A stretch of 64,000 nt of DNA. Source: Paenibacillus cellulositrophicus (GTDB lineage Bacteria; Bacillota; Bacilli; Paenibacillales; Paenibacillaceae). Positions 37,054 to 45,684 of the stretch are shown here, piece by piece. A model generated the notes under the pieces. The model searched no databases, had not been told where the DNA came from, and saw only the letters and a program-made list of their open reading frames with translations. A program made the position numbers and the translations under genes. Within the stretch, counting starts at the first letter, position 1. Each line of letters starts with the position of its first letter. Where the stretch lies: contig NZ_CP045295.1 in the NCBI RefSeq assembly GCF_009363095.1, positions 4,555,001 to 4,619,000 of the forward strand, given 5' to 3'.

Positions 37054-38034
37054 TTAATGGTCTTCAGAAGGATAGATCATGTCCAGCGTCAGGTCCATCT
37101 CGATCGATGCCTTCGGCTCGATCCTGATCAGACCCGTCAGGTCCGGTCCCGCGGCAAGATTGGGCGCATCCGGCAGCCAGGTATATGGCTCGATGCACAA
37201 AAATTCGTCCGCTTTGCCTTTCGTATAGAGAACCCAATGCTTATAGTACTTCGGATCCGCAGAATACTTCAGTCCGTACCCGTCACTGCGCATCAGCAGG
37301 GCTTCCGCAGGCTGTCCTTCCCCGATCCGGAGCGGAGTGTCGAAGTTGGTCCCGGCCAGATTGAGTCCTTGATTGAGCTGATCGAGCGGTCCAAGCGGGA
37401 GGAGCTCGCCGGTCGTAATTAAATCCTTATCCAGTGCATATTCTGCGCTTACAGGCAGGGTAAGCGTCCACTCTCCCGGCTGCCCGTCAAGCAAAAACCA
37501 TGTATGAAAACCGATGCCGAAAGGTATCGGATGGTCCCCCAGGTGGGTAACCTTTAAATGTTGGGTCAGTTTGGACCCTTGAAGGCGAAGCGTCATTTCC
37601 AGCTTCAGCGGTGCGGGAAACTGCTCCATCCAGTGTGGATCGTCTGAGGTCAGGAACTCCGAGGTCACTGCACAGCCTTCTTCGTCTTCTTCGATATCGC
37701 TGACTCTCCAGGACTGCGTCCGGTGGAGACCGTGAATATGGTTGTCACCGGCGGTATTCCGGTCGAACTGATACGATCTGCCTTCGTATTCAAAATGGCC
37801 GCCGCGGATCCGTCCCGGGGGGATCAGCATAGGCATGCCAAAATGGTAAGGTTTTTGCAGGTAGAATTCCAGATCGTTGTCATCAGGTCTCCGAACGACC
37901 TGCCGATTTAGGGTATGGTCCAAAATGGAAATGACATTGTTTCCAAGCGATGGCAGCAGTGTGACTTCAAGCTCACGGCTATGCAGGATATAGGTATCGT
38001 ATCCGTTCCATTGCCCTTTGGTCACTTGTTTCAT
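37054..38034 (-). CDS. aldose 1-epimerase family protein
   Basis: A 326-residue beta-supersandwich protein of the GalM superfamily. Likely catalytic residues are in NHIHGLHR (about 98-105) and FGIGFHTWF (about 173-181), with the acid in FLCIEPYTW near the end. It interconverts sugar anomers, but the preferred sugar cannot be told. AAAGGAG stands close to ATG 38034. It is monocistronic and divergent from the trpS leader. Confidence 0.85.
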   Translation of the reverse strand: MKQVTKGQWNGYDTYILHSRELEVTLLPSLGNNVISILDHTLNRQVVRRPDDNDLEFYLQKPYHFGMPMLIPPGRIRGGHFEYEGRSYQFDRNTAGDNHIHGLHRTQSWRVSDIEEDEEGCAVTSEFLTSDDPHWMEQFPAPLKLEMTLRLQGSKLTQHLKVTHLGDHPIPFGIGFHTWFLLDGQPGEWTLTLPVSAEYALDKDLITTGELLPLGPLDQLNQGLNLAGTNFDTPLRIGEGQPAEALLMRSDGYGLKYSADPKYYKHWVLYTKGKADEFLCIEPYTWLPDAPNLAAGPDLTGLIRIEPKASIEMDLTLDMIYPSEDH

Positions 38035-38126
38035 ATCGTTGCTCCTTTTTCCTCTAAATTCATTTAGCCTTCAAATATCTAACCCATATCATAACAGATT
38101 TGATGGCGTTTCGTAAAAAAAGGGGT

Positions 38127-38156
38127 TTGACAATTCGACGATCTGAGCTTTATCAT
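38127..38156 (+). promoter_or_regulatory. sigma-A promoter of trpS
   Basis: TTGACA (38127), 18 bases, TATCAT (38151). Transcription would start near 38163, just before the T-box leader. Confidence 0.75.
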
Positions 38157-38162
38157 AGGCAT

Positions 38163-38452
38163 TGCAAAAGGCTTTCAATGATTATGTAAACACGATGACA
38201 GGGACAAGTAAGCAAAGACGGCCTAACCTTCAGAAAGCCGGTGGGTGATGTGAACCGGTGGAGCCGATTTTGCCGAATGGACCCTTGAGTGCCGCGTTGA
38301 ACGGAAGCAACCATGACTTCCTGCGTAGACCGGCCGGCGATTCCACGTTACGGAAGCAGAAAGGCTGACAATTGTCGCTTCCACATGGGCGGCTTGCAGC
38401 AAATAAGGGTGGCACCACGGTCTCACGTCCCTTGCGGGCGTGGGGCCTTTTT
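38163..38452 (+). promoter_or_regulatory. T-box riboswitch with UGG (Trp) specifier
   Basis: The leader has the T-box AAGGGTGGCACCACGG (about 38404-38419), stem I with an AGTAAGC-type bulge region, and a specifier codon UGG at 38278-38280 in the context GAATGGACC. A terminator (GGTCTCACGTCCC with GGGCGTGGGGCC and a T-run, about 38418-38452) overlaps the T-box. Uncharged tRNA-Trp should stabilise the antiterminator and switch on trpS. The 5' edge of the RNA is inferred from the promoter. Confidence 0.93.
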
Positions 38453-38487
38453 TGTTTTTACCATTTTTAAAGTTGGAGGGATTGTTG

Positions 38488-39477
38488 ATGAAAACCGTAC
38501 TTTCCGGCATTCAACCCAGCGGCAAACTGACGCTCGGCAACTATATCGGAGCCATGAAAAATTTTGTGAAACTGCAGAACGACTATCAGTGCAACTTTAT
38601 GGTCGTCGATCTTCACGCGATTACGGTACCCCAGGAACCCGAGGCGCTCCGGGAGCAGTCCGAGGCGGTAGCCGCCTTGTTTATCGCAGCGGGCATTGAT
38701 CCAAATAAGGCGAACGTGTATATGCAATCGCATGTTCCGCCGCATGCCGAGCTGGGATGGCTGCTGACGACGCTCACCTCGATGGGCGAGCTCGAGCGTA
38801 TGACCCAGTTTAAAGACAAATCGGCCGGCAAGGACTCCGTAGGCGCCGGATTGTTTGTCTATCCCGCGCTGATGGCGGCAGACATTCTGGTGTACAATGC
38901 GGATCTGGTTCCCGTAGGCGAAGACCAGAAGCAGCACTTGGAACTTGCCCGCGACCTGGCGGGACGTTTTAATCACCGCTTCGGCGACTATTTTACCATT
39001 CCGGAACCGTACATCCCCGAAGTGGGCGCGCGGATTATGTCGCTGGACGACGCTTCGAAAAAAATGAGCAAAAGCAATCCAAACCCGGGAAGCTATATCG
39101 CCCTCTTGGATCCGCCGGATGTCATCCGCAAAAAGATCAGCCGGGCCACGACCGATTCGGGAAAAGAAATCCGCTACGCACCGGATGAAAAACCGGAAAT
39201 CAGCAATTTGATGAGTATTTACTCGCAATGCTCCGGCATGTCGCTGCAGGAAATTCAAGATAAATACGAAGGACAAATGTACGGCGGATTTAAAAAGGAC
39301 CTGGGAGAAGTCATCGTAGCGACGCTCGAGCCGCTTCAGCAAAAATATGACGAAATCCGCAAGTCCGGTCAAATTCATGATATTTTGGCGCAGGGCGCAG
39401 AAAAAGCCATGGAGAAGGCATCCCGCACCGTGGCCGAAGTCAAGGAAAGAATGGGATTTCTCCCGGCCAAAAAATAA
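38488..39477 (+). CDS. trpS: tryptophanyl-tRNA synthetase
   Basis: A 329-residue class I synthetase. The HIGH-type motif is seen as PSGKLTLGNY (about 9-18) and KMSKS at 192-196. It charges tRNA-Trp; a tRNA-Trp gene lies at 3266. AGTTGGAGGG precedes ATG 38488, which I chose over an upstream start inside the terminator. Expression is controlled by the T-box leader. Confidence 0.97.
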   Translation: MKTVLSGIQPSGKLTLGNYIGAMKNFVKLQNDYQCNFMVVDLHAITVPQEPEALREQSEAVAALFIAAGIDPNKANVYMQSHVPPHAELGWLLTTLTSMGELERMTQFKDKSAGKDSVGAGLFVYPALMAADILVYNADLVPVGEDQKQHLELARDLAGRFNHRFGDYFTIPEPYIPEVGARIMSLDDASKKMSKSNPNPGSYIALLDPPDVIRKKISRATTDSGKEIRYAPDEKPEISNLMSIYSQCSGMSLQEIQDKYEGQMYGGFKKDLGEVIVATLEPLQQKYDEIRKSGQIHDILAQGAEKAMEKASRTVAEVKERMGFLPAKK

Positions 39478-39506
39478 CTTCCCCGGCGGCAGCAATGCCT
39501 AGCGCA

Positions 39507-39692
39507 TTACTGGTTGCCGGGCTGCTGAAGCCGGTTCTTGCGGGCTTTGACCACAAAGCCCCACCCGATATTGAGAATTGCGAGAATGCCGAGCAGCACG
39601 GCTACCCAGCCGTTATAGCTGATGGAGACGGCGCATGCCATCAGAAGCAGGATAGACGAGGCAGCAAACCATAAAGACAAGCCTTTACTCAT
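39507..39692 (-). CDS. small two-segment membrane protein
   Basis: A 61-residue protein with two hydrophobic segments (about 4-22 and 27-46) and a basic, Gln-rich tail (KARKNRLQQPG). GGAGG stands 9 bases before ATG 39692. Not recognised. Its coding sequence converges on trpS. Confidence 0.65.
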   Translation of the reverse strand: MSKGLSLWFAASSILLLMACAVSISYNGWVAVLLGILAILNIGWGFVVKARKNRLQQPGNQ

Positions 39693-39811
39693 TGGCAAAA
39701 ACCTCCATTTCATATATAGAAACTTTCTTGTATAACTGTGTCGCTGCGAGCCATACTAAGCTTGCAAGCTTGCATTTCAATAAGACGCAGAATTGAAGGG
39801 AGACTCTTATT

Positions 39812-40027
39812 ATGGCTAGATCTCGTTCCAACAATCTGGTGGTACCTCAAGCAAACGCTGCACTGCAGCAATTGAAAATGGAAGCGGCTCAGGAGCTTGG
39901 CGTTCAAATGCCGCAAGACGGATACATGGGCAACTACACTTCCCGTGAAACCGGTTCTCTCGGGGGATACATTACGAAACGTCTGGTTCAATTGGCTGAG
40001 CAGCAACTTTCCGGCCAAGGCAGATAG
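39812..40027 (+). CDS. alpha/beta-type small acid-soluble spore protein
   Basis: A 71-residue SASP. From SNNLVVPQANAALQQLK onward it is nearly identical to the SASP at 36614, differing by a few residues, but it lacks that protein's Gly/Gln-rich N-terminus. GAAGGGAG lies upstream of the ATG. Expected to be forespore-specific. A perfect terminator follows at 40199. Confidence 0.95.
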   Translation: MARSRSNNLVVPQANAALQQLKMEAAQELGVQMPQDGYMGNYTSRETGSLGGYITKRLVQLAEQQLSGQGR

Positions 40028-40198
40028 TTCCATACAGGAAAGTATTTCGGGTCCGGAGCGCCGACAGGTGCTTCGGTCTTTGTCTTGCAACTACCGTGAT
40101 TCTCTCTTATCCGGCAGCATCCGTCAAGAGGCAGGCTGTTTCCCGAACGGCGGGGCAGCTGAAAAACATGACGACGGAAGGATAAAAGGCGTTACGGT

Positions 40199-40240
40199 AA
40201 AAAAAGGGATCTGCGGAAAAATTCCGCAGATCCCTTTTTA
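40199..40240. terminator. bidirectional terminator after the SASP gene
   Basis: AAAAAGGGATCTGCGGAA and TTCCGCAGATCCCTTTTT form a perfect 18-bp stem. It serves the SASP gene and the convergent hydrolase gene. The 170 bases before it hold nothing recognised. Confidence 0.93.
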
Positions 40241-40259
40241 TTATGCATCCCCGCGGCAC

Positions 40260-41243
40260 TCAGCCTGAATTGATGGAGAGCCGCTTGTTCATTTTCTTGG
40301 AGCTCAGCCAGCCAACGTAAGTATTGATCGGCTGATAATTTTTATCCATGACGAGCACAGCGACGAACGGATACTGTCTCCGGTGCCGGTAGCGCACATC
40401 TGCCCAGCGGACCACATAGCCCCAGGGCAGCGGCTCGACTTCGGCCACCGCGAAGGAGGAGAAGTACAGGAAGGCTTCCACATCGGGATGCTTCCGCGAA
40501 TGCTCGACCGCCGGATGGGACTCCGTGACGGCATGCTTTCTCCATTCGAGGGCATGCCCGTTCAGTACGCCGATCTGATAGCTGCCGTCTGGATGAGACT
40601 TGACGACATGCCACTTATTATAGGAAATGGTCGGAATGACGAAGTAACGTTCTCCCGGCTTACGGCTCTCATCCAGCCGCATCACTTCCCGGGTGCGCAT
40701 CGAATGGGCGCCGGTCCGCCAAATATAATAAAACACCGTCAGGATATATACGACAGTGAACAGAGGTGCAGGATGTACCGCTCCCGTACTCCAGAGCAGA
40801 ACAGCCAGGGCGTGCAGCGCGAAAATAAACGGGTCAAAAATATGAATGATGTTCCACGAAATCCACTTTTCCGTCACGGGCCTGAAGGCCTGGGTTCCGT
40901 ACGTGTTGAACAGATCGCTGAACACGTGCAGACAGACGGCGATGCCGGTCCAGAGCACGATATGCCCGGATGGGACACCGCTGAACAGAAGGGACAGGAT
41001 TCCGCTGATCAGAGCGGTCCAGATGACGAGAAACGGCAGGGAATGAGTAATCCCCCGGTGATTTTTTACATAGAGGGCATTGCTCTTGAACCGCAGCAGG
41101 CCGTCGAAATCCGGAGCCTGCGAACCGATGACAGTGCCCAGCAGCACCGCGGCGGCAAGCGTGGGACTCGCGGCAACCGCCGGATCGACGTAGGCGAGAC
41201 CGGCCAGGCTGAGTCCAATCACAAAATGTGTGGCAGTATCCAT
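40260..41243 (-). CDS. YfhP/YdjM-type membrane-bound metal-dependent hydrolase
   Basis: A 327-residue protein of the DUF457 (YdjM/YfhP) family. The N-terminal half has several membrane segments and His/Asp motifs: DTATHFVIGL (about 2-11), SQAPDFDGLL (about 41-50), HRGITHSLPF (about 61-70) and HVFSDLFNTYG (about 105-115), probably metal ligands in the membrane. A soluble C-terminal half (about 190-327) follows. Activity in Bacillus is not defined. AGAAGGAG lies upstream of ATG 41243. Confidence 0.85.
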   Translation of the reverse strand: MDTATHFVIGLSLAGLAYVDPAVAASPTLAAAVLLGTVIGSQAPDFDGLLRFKSNALYVKNHRGITHSLPFLVIWTALISGILSLLFSGVPSGHIVLWTGIAVCLHVFSDLFNTYGTQAFRPVTEKWISWNIIHIFDPFIFALHALAVLLWSTGAVHPAPLFTVVYILTVFYYIWRTGAHSMRTREVMRLDESRKPGERYFVIPTISYNKWHVVKSHPDGSYQIGVLNGHALEWRKHAVTESHPAVEHSRKHPDVEAFLYFSSFAVAEVEPLPWGYVVRWADVRYRHRRQYPFVAVLVMDKNYQPINTYVGWLSSKKMNKRLSINSG

Positions 41244-41376
41244 TTACCATGTCTCCTTCTTGTTGTTCTTTATTCTATTGTAACAAACCCGGAAGCTGAT
41301 TTCCTTTCCGGCAGAATGCCTCAATATAGTTACTACCCAATATTGGATGAATTTATTAGTGTTTGACCATACTATT

Positions 41377-41402
41377 ACGTGTCGCTAATACGTGTCACTA
41401 AA
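41377..41402. promoter_or_regulatory. 13-bp tandem direct repeat upstream of ctaB
   Basis: ACGTGTCGCTAAT and ACGTGTCACTAAA follow each other without a gap, 32 bases before the -35 of ctaB. Tandem half-sites of this size are typical of response-regulator or activator binding. It does not match the ResD consensus I know. Confidence 0.4.
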
Positions 41403-41433
41403 TTGTCAAAATGGTGAATGATTTTGGAGAGGA

Positions 41434-41463
41434 TTGTCAAACACTTTTACCTTTTGATATGAT
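41434..41463 (+). promoter_or_regulatory. sigma-A promoter of ctaB
   Basis: TTGTCA (41434), 18 bases, TATGAT (41458), 60 bases before the start codon. Confidence 0.7.
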
Positions 41464-41523
41464 AAACTTTATAGCGGAGGGCAAGTTCCTCCATAATGAC
41501 AGAACTAAGGAGGATCTTAAGGC

Positions 41524-42459
41524 GTGGATAATCACTTGACTTACCAAGCTCCTTCGGATTCCGCAGCGCTTTCCATCAATCAAACGCCACCCAATCCATC
41601 GGCAACTTGGAAAGATTTTATCACATTAACTAAACCCGGTATTCTCCGGTCTAACTTAATTGCTGCATTTGCAGGTTTCTGGGTCGCATCCCAATGGGAT
41701 ATTCATATAGGCAAGATGATTCTGACTCTATTGGGAACCATGCTGGTTATGGCTTCCGCCTGTGTCTATAACAATTATTATGATCGTGAACTGGATATGA
41801 AGATGGAACGGACGCGTAAACGTACGCTTCCGGCCGGCCGCATAAAGCCAGCAGTTGTACTCTGGTATGCCTTTATTCTAGGTGTGCTGGGACTCGCTGA
41901 CCTTTTTATTTTTTCAGGGGTTATGGCCGGCATCTTCGGGGTTATCGGTATGTTCGTCTATGGAGTCGTTTATACGATGTGGCTGAAACGGACGTCCACC
42001 TGGAGTACTTCCGTCGGCGCGATTTCGGGGGCTATGCCGCCGGTAATCGGTTATGTTGCCGTAACGGGTACGGTAGATATGGGCGCTGTTCTGCTGTTTG
42101 CGATGCTGTTCTTGTGGCAGCCGCCTCACTTCTGGGCTCTCGCCATCCGGCGTGTCGAAGAATACAGAGTGGCGGGATTCCCGCTGCTGCCGGTCGTCAA
42201 AGGCGTTAAGCGTACCAAGATTCAATGTATTCCTTACCTGGTATTGCTTGTTCCGGTACCGGTATTAATGTATGCATACGGATATGTGGGCATTTACTTC
42301 ATGATCATTTCGCTTTTGCTGTCCCTGATCTGGCTGTACTATGGCATGAAGGGATTTACCGCCAAAGACGATGAAGCATGGGCTAAGAAAACATTCTTCT
42401 TCTCGATAAACTACTTGACCTTGAGCTTGATCGCAATGATTTTGAACACAACTCACTAA
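41524..42459 (+). CDS. ctaB: protoheme IX farnesyltransferase (heme O synthase)
   Basis: A 311-residue polytopic UbiA-family prenyltransferase with about nine membrane segments. The substrate motif NNYYDRELD (about 83-91) with the two Asp residues and the second loop are present. It farnesylates heme B to heme O for cytochrome oxidases. Start is GTG with AAGGAGG 10 bases upstream. The SCO copper chaperone gene follows after a terminator, giving an oxidase-maturation pair. Confidence 0.95.
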   Translation: MDNHLTYQAPSDSAALSINQTPPNPSATWKDFITLTKPGILRSNLIAAFAGFWVASQWDIHIGKMILTLLGTMLVMASACVYNNYYDRELDMKMERTRKRTLPAGRIKPAVVLWYAFILGVLGLADLFIFSGVMAGIFGVIGMFVYGVVYTMWLKRTSTWSTSVGAISGAMPPVIGYVAVTGTVDMGAVLLFAMLFLWQPPHFWALAIRRVEEYRVAGFPLLPVVKGVKRTKIQCIPYLVLLVPVPVLMYAYGYVGIYFMIISLLLSLIWLYYGMKGFTAKDDEAWAKKTFFFSINYLTLSLIAMILNTTH

Positions 42460-42470
42460 GTTCTTACCCA

Positions 42471-42498
42471 GAATCCCATGGAATCATGGGATTCTTTT
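42471..42498 (+). terminator. terminator after ctaB
   Basis: GAATCCCATG pairs perfectly with CATGGGATTC around GAAT, followed by four T. The 190 GC-rich bases from here to the SCO gene hold no gene I can recognise. Confidence 0.85.
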
Positions 42499-42687
42499 AA
42501 AAGGAAGAAATGAAAGCCTGTTCACCCGGGCACAAGCGGGTCACCCGGCCGTCAGGGCGGATGGTCCGCGTCGGTGTTACATAACAAACTACTGCCTGTA
42601 GTCCTGGGGAGGCAGGGCGGCATCTGAGATGTCCGCCGGCATAAGGGACAGCAGGAAGCGTGATTAGGGAGAGGGGAACGAATTTCG

Positions 42688-43299
42688 ATGTTGAAGCGCT
42701 ACAAATGGACATGGATTTTGCTGGTGGTGATCGTGATTGGAGCAGGGTACCTGGTATATAACGCCATGGGATTCGGCAAAGAGAAGCTGCCGGTCATCAG
42801 CCAGGTCGGAGATTTTTCGTTTGAAAATGTGGATGGCAAAACGGTAAGCCTGGACGATACCAAAGGCAAGGTCAGATTGTTCTACTTCTTCTACACCAGC
42901 TGCCCGGACGTATGCCCGGTAACGACCTTCATGCTGTCGCAGACGCAGAAGCAGCTCGTCAAGGACGGAACCTTCGGCAAAGACGCCGAGTTCGTCTCGA
43001 TCTCCTTCGATCCGAAGGTAGATACCCGGGAGAAGATCAAAGAGTTCGGGGACAAGTTTAATGTCGATTACAACGGCTGGTACTTCCTGAGAGGCGAAGA
43101 TCAGCAGATCCGCGATCTGGCCGAAAAGTCGTTCAAAATCGCCATTATGGGAGACAACAAGGACAACTTCTCCCATGCCAACATTATCGCTCTTGTCGAC
43201 CGGGACAATCAGGTCCGCAAGCTGTATAACGCCAACAATACGGATGAAGTTACGGCAGAATCCCTTGCCAAGGACGTTGAGTCGTTGGCCAAGGAATAA
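42688..43299 (+). CDS. SCO1/SenC family copper chaperone
   Basis: A 203-residue thioredoxin-fold protein anchored by one N-terminal membrane segment (about 8-26). Copper ligands are Cys72 and Cys76 (TSCPDVCP) and His163 (FSHAN). It helps build the CuA centre of cytochrome c oxidase. AGGGAGAGGGG lies upstream of the ATG. Its position after ctaB supports a role in respiratory oxidase assembly. Confidence 0.93.
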   Translation: MLKRYKWTWILLVVIVIGAGYLVYNAMGFGKEKLPVISQVGDFSFENVDGKTVSLDDTKGKVRLFYFFYTSCPDVCPVTTFMLSQTQKQLVKDGTFGKDAEFVSISFDPKVDTREKIKEFGDKFNVDYNGWYFLRGEDQQIRDLAEKSFKIAIMGDNKDNFSHANIIALVDRDNQVRKLYNANNTDEVTAESLAKDVESLAKE

Positions 43300-43308
43300 T
43301 CAAACAGG

Positions 43309-43358
43309 AAGGCGCCACGATCCCCGGCATGCTCCGGATGGGTAGGCGCCTTTTTTTA
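43309..43358. terminator. terminator after the SCO gene
   Basis: AAGGCGCC pairs with GGCGCCTT around a long loop with a CCGG/CCGG inner pairing, then seven T. It reaches the 3' end of the convergent Toprim gene. Confidence 0.8.
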
Positions 43359-43715
43359 ATCTTTGGACCATACGGTGTAGGAATCGGGATAAACGATAAA
43401 TTCCTCAAGCCCCGCTTTTTCCAGCTGGGAAATGATATATTCATCCGGTGTGCCCTCAACGCCCCGGTATCCCCGTCTTGTGTAGATGTGGCCTGCATCC
43501 GGGAAGGCATCCCGGAGAACGCCGCGAATCCTTTTGCCGGAGCTGTCGTTGTCCATAAACAGATAAACCTCGCTGTCCTTAATTTCTTTGCGCAAAGACT
43601 CGAGCCTTGTCGTGTTTAACGTTCCGTATGTGCACACAATTTGAATTTCGGGATCCAGCAGGCGGCGGACCTTACTGCGGTCGTTTTTTCCCTCGACAAT
43701 AATATAAATCGGCAT
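43356..43715 (-). CDS. stand-alone Toprim-domain protein
   Basis: A 119-residue protein made almost only of a Toprim fold: Glu8 in IIVEGKND, then Asp55 and Asp57 in FMDNDSSGKRIR. Toprim domains bind Mg2+ in primases, topoisomerases and RNase M5; this resembles the RNase M5-like small Toprim proteins of Firmicutes. The tail (RRGYRGVEGTPDEYII) is distinct. AGGTGAGCC precedes the start. Substrate unknown. Confidence 0.8.
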   Translation of the reverse strand: MPIYIIVEGKNDRSKVRRLLDPEIQIVCTYGTLNTTRLESLRKEIKDSEVYLFMDNDSSGKRIRGVLRDAFPDAGHIYTRRGYRGVEGTPDEYIISQLEKAGLEEFIVYPDSYTVWSKD

Positions 43716-43823
43716 GGTGGCTCACCTCGGACTAAGAGAAGGATGTTTGTCTCGAAATTCCCCGGGAAATGTTGAAGCTTAGGTCCGGGTAATTCTAGTG
43801 TAGCTTTTTTTCGGCAAGCCATG

Positions 43824-43870
43824 CAAAAAAAGTAAAACGATCTGTCCAGCAGGGTAGACAGACCGTTTAA
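43824..43870 (-). terminator. terminator after the YjcZ-like gene
   Basis: On the minus strand AAACGGTCTGTC pairs with GACAGATCGTTT, and a T-rich run follows. Confidence 0.75.
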
Positions 43871-43888
43871 TATGGGAAGATCGCCGTT

Positions 43889-44059
43889 CTAGCACCAGAA
43901 TGCACGCAAAATGATGACAAGCAGGATAAACAGTACCAGTACGATGCCTACGTTACTGTGAGGCACACACGGAGCTACCGCCACTGGAGCTACCTTGGTT
44001 GCAGGAGCGGCCACCGGTGCTACTACAGGACCACAGCCGCAGTGAGAATACAAACCCAT
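43889..44059 (-). CDS. YjcZ-like sporulation peptide
   Basis: A 56-residue protein with an N-terminal Cys/Gly part (GLYSHCGCGP), a Val/Ala/Pro stretch and a C-terminal hydrophobic segment (NVGIVLVLFILLVIILRAF). The last segment is that of the YjcZ/SscA small spore proteins of Bacilli. AGGGGTG lies 6 bases before ATG 44059. Monocistronic. Probably a spore-assembly peptide; the assignment rests on the tail pattern. Confidence 0.65.
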   Translation of the reverse strand: MGLYSHCGCGPVVAPVAAPATKVAPVAVAPCVPHSNVGIVLVLFILLVIILRAFWC

Positions 44060-44165
44060 CGAGATCACCCCTCTTTCTTCCTGGTCGGTTAACACAATCC
44101 ATCTTATGTGGGTGAGTGCAGGAATTATTGTGCAGTGGCCTATCTCTCGATTTTTAGGCTTATGT

Positions 44166-45323
44166 CTACACCGGATTCTCGTTCATATGGGGATGAATCG
44201 CAGACCCCTTGCGGTTGATGGGGATCATCATAAGTCCCGCCATGAGGAGGACAAAAGCAATGTAGTACGGTGACACGGATCCTCTCAGCTGGCCGGCGGC
44301 GATCGGACCGATGAAGGAGCCGATGGACATGGCGATGGACTGGAGCGAAAAGATCCTCCCCAGCTTGCTGCCGCCGCTGAGCTGGATAAACATGGAGGCA
44401 AGTCCAGGGAAGATGATGCCTTTTGCCGAACCGAGAATAAACAGGATAACGACCAGCGGCACATGAGGAAACGCGGCCATGCCAAAGAAGCAAAGAGCCA
44501 TCAATAGAACGCCTGCGATGACCCTTTTGTAGGGTGAATAGCGGTTGATAAACAGCATGCTCAGCGTAACCAGGGCGCCGATGCTCAGGACGGAAAACAG
44601 GATGCCGGTCGATTTGATGCCTTCCACCCCAGTATCGCGCAATGGCAGCTCGAAGAACAGGATCCCTTGGGAACAGGAAACGACAAAGGGGAGGATAAAA
44701 TAGCGCCAGGATACGCTGGGGGCAGGGGACGACATTGCAGCTTCTTCATTACCGCCATGGGCATCCGTCATCGCCTTGACCGGTTTCGGGACGCTGAAGA
44801 CCGCCATGACGCCGGTTGCAATCAGCAGCCACCCGAGACCCTGGAACGTTGTCGAATAACCGGTATGTGCCACGATAAAGGCTCCCGCAGCCGGCGACAC
44901 GACCGAGGCCAGGGTATGCACGACGCCATGACCGGACATATACTTGCCCTGGGTCACTTCGTTTTTGGACAGGGATGCGAGCAGGGCAAGGCAGGCCGGC
45001 GACAAGAAGGCCAGCACAAAGCCGCTGATTGACCGCAGGACCAGCAGCTGCCAAGGGTACTGCACATGCGCCTGCAGCAGGAGGACGATGCCGGCCGATA
45101 CGAGGCTGAAAATGATATAGCGCCGGCTGCCATGCTTGTCGATGACCGTACCTGCAATCAAATTGCCGGGCAAATGGGTGAGTGCGTAAATGCCCATCAT
45201 CCACCCGATAAAGACCGGCGCTGCTCCCAAGGAGACCGCGAATGGCGTGAGTATGGGGTACTGGGCGTGAAGGTCGAAGAAGGCGAGAAACAAAAACATG
45301 TACAGCCAAATAGCAGTTTTCAC
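44166..45323 (-). CDS. MFS transporter
   Basis: A 385-residue transporter with twelve predicted membrane segments. The inner loop after segment 2 has TVIDKHGSRRYI, the MFS motif A region (G-x3-D-x2-G-R type). It is probably a drug or metabolite exporter; substrate unknown. Start is GTG at 45323 with AAAGGAG upstream. Confidence 0.88.
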   Translation of the reverse strand: MKTAIWLYMFLFLAFFDLHAQYPILTPFAVSLGAAPVFIGWMMGIYALTHLPGNLIAGTVIDKHGSRRYIIFSLVSAGIVLLLQAHVQYPWQLLVLRSISGFVLAFLSPACLALLASLSKNEVTQGKYMSGHGVVHTLASVVSPAAGAFIVAHTGYSTTFQGLGWLLIATGVMAVFSVPKPVKAMTDAHGGNEEAAMSSPAPSVSWRYFILPFVVSCSQGILFFELPLRDTGVEGIKSTGILFSVLSIGALVTLSMLFINRYSPYKRVIAGVLLMALCFFGMAAFPHVPLVVILFILGSAKGIIFPGLASMFIQLSGGSKLGRIFSLQSIAMSIGSFIGPIAAGQLRGSVSPYYIAFVLLMAGLMMIPINRKGSAIHPHMNENPV

Positions 45324-45583
45324 GTGAGCAGCTCCTTTTTCGCAGATTCATCATCTGTACGTTCGGTGGAACGGGTTGGCCCGCGGATGAGACAACCATT
45401 CGTTCATCAATCTACGTGTACGTTTCTACTTGGCGGCTTAGACCCTCTTTTTTGGGACGGGCAAATCGATAGCTTGGCAGGTGACGTAAGACTGGACTGC
45501 TGTATGCCGGGCAGGTTGTGGATTTCTTAATATTGGAGGCACCTACTCCCCGGGAACGACGGAAAGCCCCGTCTAAGGGCTGG
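45324..45583. other. intergenic stretch between divergent units
   Basis: About 260 bases before the promoter at 45584. I see no gene. A GGGCAAA...GGTGACGTAAGAC stretch (about 45459-45492) faintly recalls a c-di-GMP-I riboswitch core but lacks the later stem (see rejected list). Confidence 0.5.
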
Positions 45584-45613
45584 CTGACAGCCGATGTCCG
45601 GATCATGTATAAT
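45584..45613 (+). promoter_or_regulatory. sigma-A promoter of the 45685-47331 pair
   Basis: CTGACA (45584), 18 bases, TATAAT (45608), 72 bases before the start codon at 45685. Confidence 0.65.
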
Positions 45614-45684
45614 CGAATGGTAGTTTCTAAATCACTTGATAGGGTGGCTTAAGCCCTTCAGGTCGATGGGAGTGTGTTTTTGAA

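Noticed and set aside
45456..45530. c-di-GMP-I (GEMM) riboswitch
   Set aside because: GGGCAAA and GGTGACGTAAGAC resemble the core, but the GNRA-capped P1b and the later stem with GGTAGC are missing, and it lies upstream of the likely promoter at 45584. A covariance-model search would settle it.
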